Below, piece after piece: positions 63,733 through 64,000 of a stretch of 64,000 bases of DNA. The notes under the pieces are model-generated. The model was not told where the DNA came from, ran no database searches, and worked only from the letters and a program-made list of their open reading frames with translations. The DNA comes from Symbiodinium natans (lineage: Eukaryota; Sar; Dinophyceae; Suessiales; Symbiodiniaceae). Positions within the stretch are counted from its first letter, which is position 1. Every line of letters starts with the position of its first letter. The DNA lies in contig CAJNDS010000680.1 of the NCBI GenBank assembly GCA_905221605.1, forward strand, positions 375,204 to 439,203, in the 5' to 3' direction. The position numbers and the translations under genes were made by a program.

Positions 63733-63980
63733 CCAGTTTCATGCCGTCGGTCATCATCAACGGCACAAAAGCAGTCCTTCTCCAATGTTTTGGAAAGAGC
63801 TTTGATAGAGGCACGAAGCTTCTTCCTCGGCAGAGTGGTTTCATCTTGTGCTGGCGTGGAACGACGCAAGCCGCGTGTCAAGAGAAAGAAAGCAGCTGAT
63901 GCCGGAAGGTGTCTCTTCCACCAAGCAGCCCATCAGCTCTGCCTCAGGGACCCCGATGCACTTCCGAGCTAGCAATGTCT
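63733..63980 (-). CDS. Two exons near the window edge
   Basis: About 63870-63980: LLARKCIGVPEAELMGCLVE, ETPSG. 63733-63849: after a long pyrimidine tract and TTCCACGCCAG, QDETTLPRKKLRASIKALSK, TLEKDCFCAVDDDRR, ending in TAA or at a GC-type site. The gene continues beyond the window. Confidence 0.55.
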
Positions 63981-64000
63981 AGCCGACGAGCTTTCGAAAC

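Overview
The window looks like nuclear DNA of a dinoflagellate or a close alveolate relative. The reasons are (i) hundreds of TTTAGGG telomere-type repeats in both orientations, lying inside the sequence rather than at an end; (ii) very intron-dense genes whose exons are mostly 50-200 bp, some apparently using GC or GA 5' splice sites, which are known from dinoflagellates; (iii) one gene I can name by homology, a short-chain dehydrogenase, which is split in just this way. I see no spliced-leader, rRNA, tRNA or CRISPR signal. Everything was read by eye, so exon borders are predictions.

Layout. About 0-19 kb: interstitial telomere-repeat (ITR) arrays alternate with GC-rich islands of 50-150 bp, many of which read as single exons, nearly all on the minus strand. 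19.4-22.7 kb: a duplicated block (A-tract module, 113-120 bp tandem repeats, ITR), then CT-rich and minisatellite DNA. 23.5-29 kb: minus-strand genes, including the dehydrogenase at 25.6-26.9 kb. 29-31 kb: simple repeats and ITRs around a duplicated cassette. 31-38 kb: minus-strand exons, among them a small signal-peptide protein and a Cys-rich exon. 39-40.1 kb plus-strand exons converge on a minus-strand gene at 40.25-41.2 kb. 42-52.5 kb: exons on both strands. 53-58 kb: minus-strand exons separated by ITR introns. 58.4-60 kb: second copy of the cassette and a long eroded trinucleotide tract. 60-64 kb: mostly minus-strand exons and one clean plus-strand exon.

Main result. Introns here appear to be made from repeats. 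Telomere-repeat arrays sit exactly between exons, with the 5' splice site in GTTTAGGG and the 3' splice site in TTTAG, and removing them restores an open frame in matching phase. At least three short inverted-repeat families (called F1, F2 and F4 here) also begin or end at splice sites, as introner elements do. Two more families (F3, F5) are repeats whose relation to exons is unclear.
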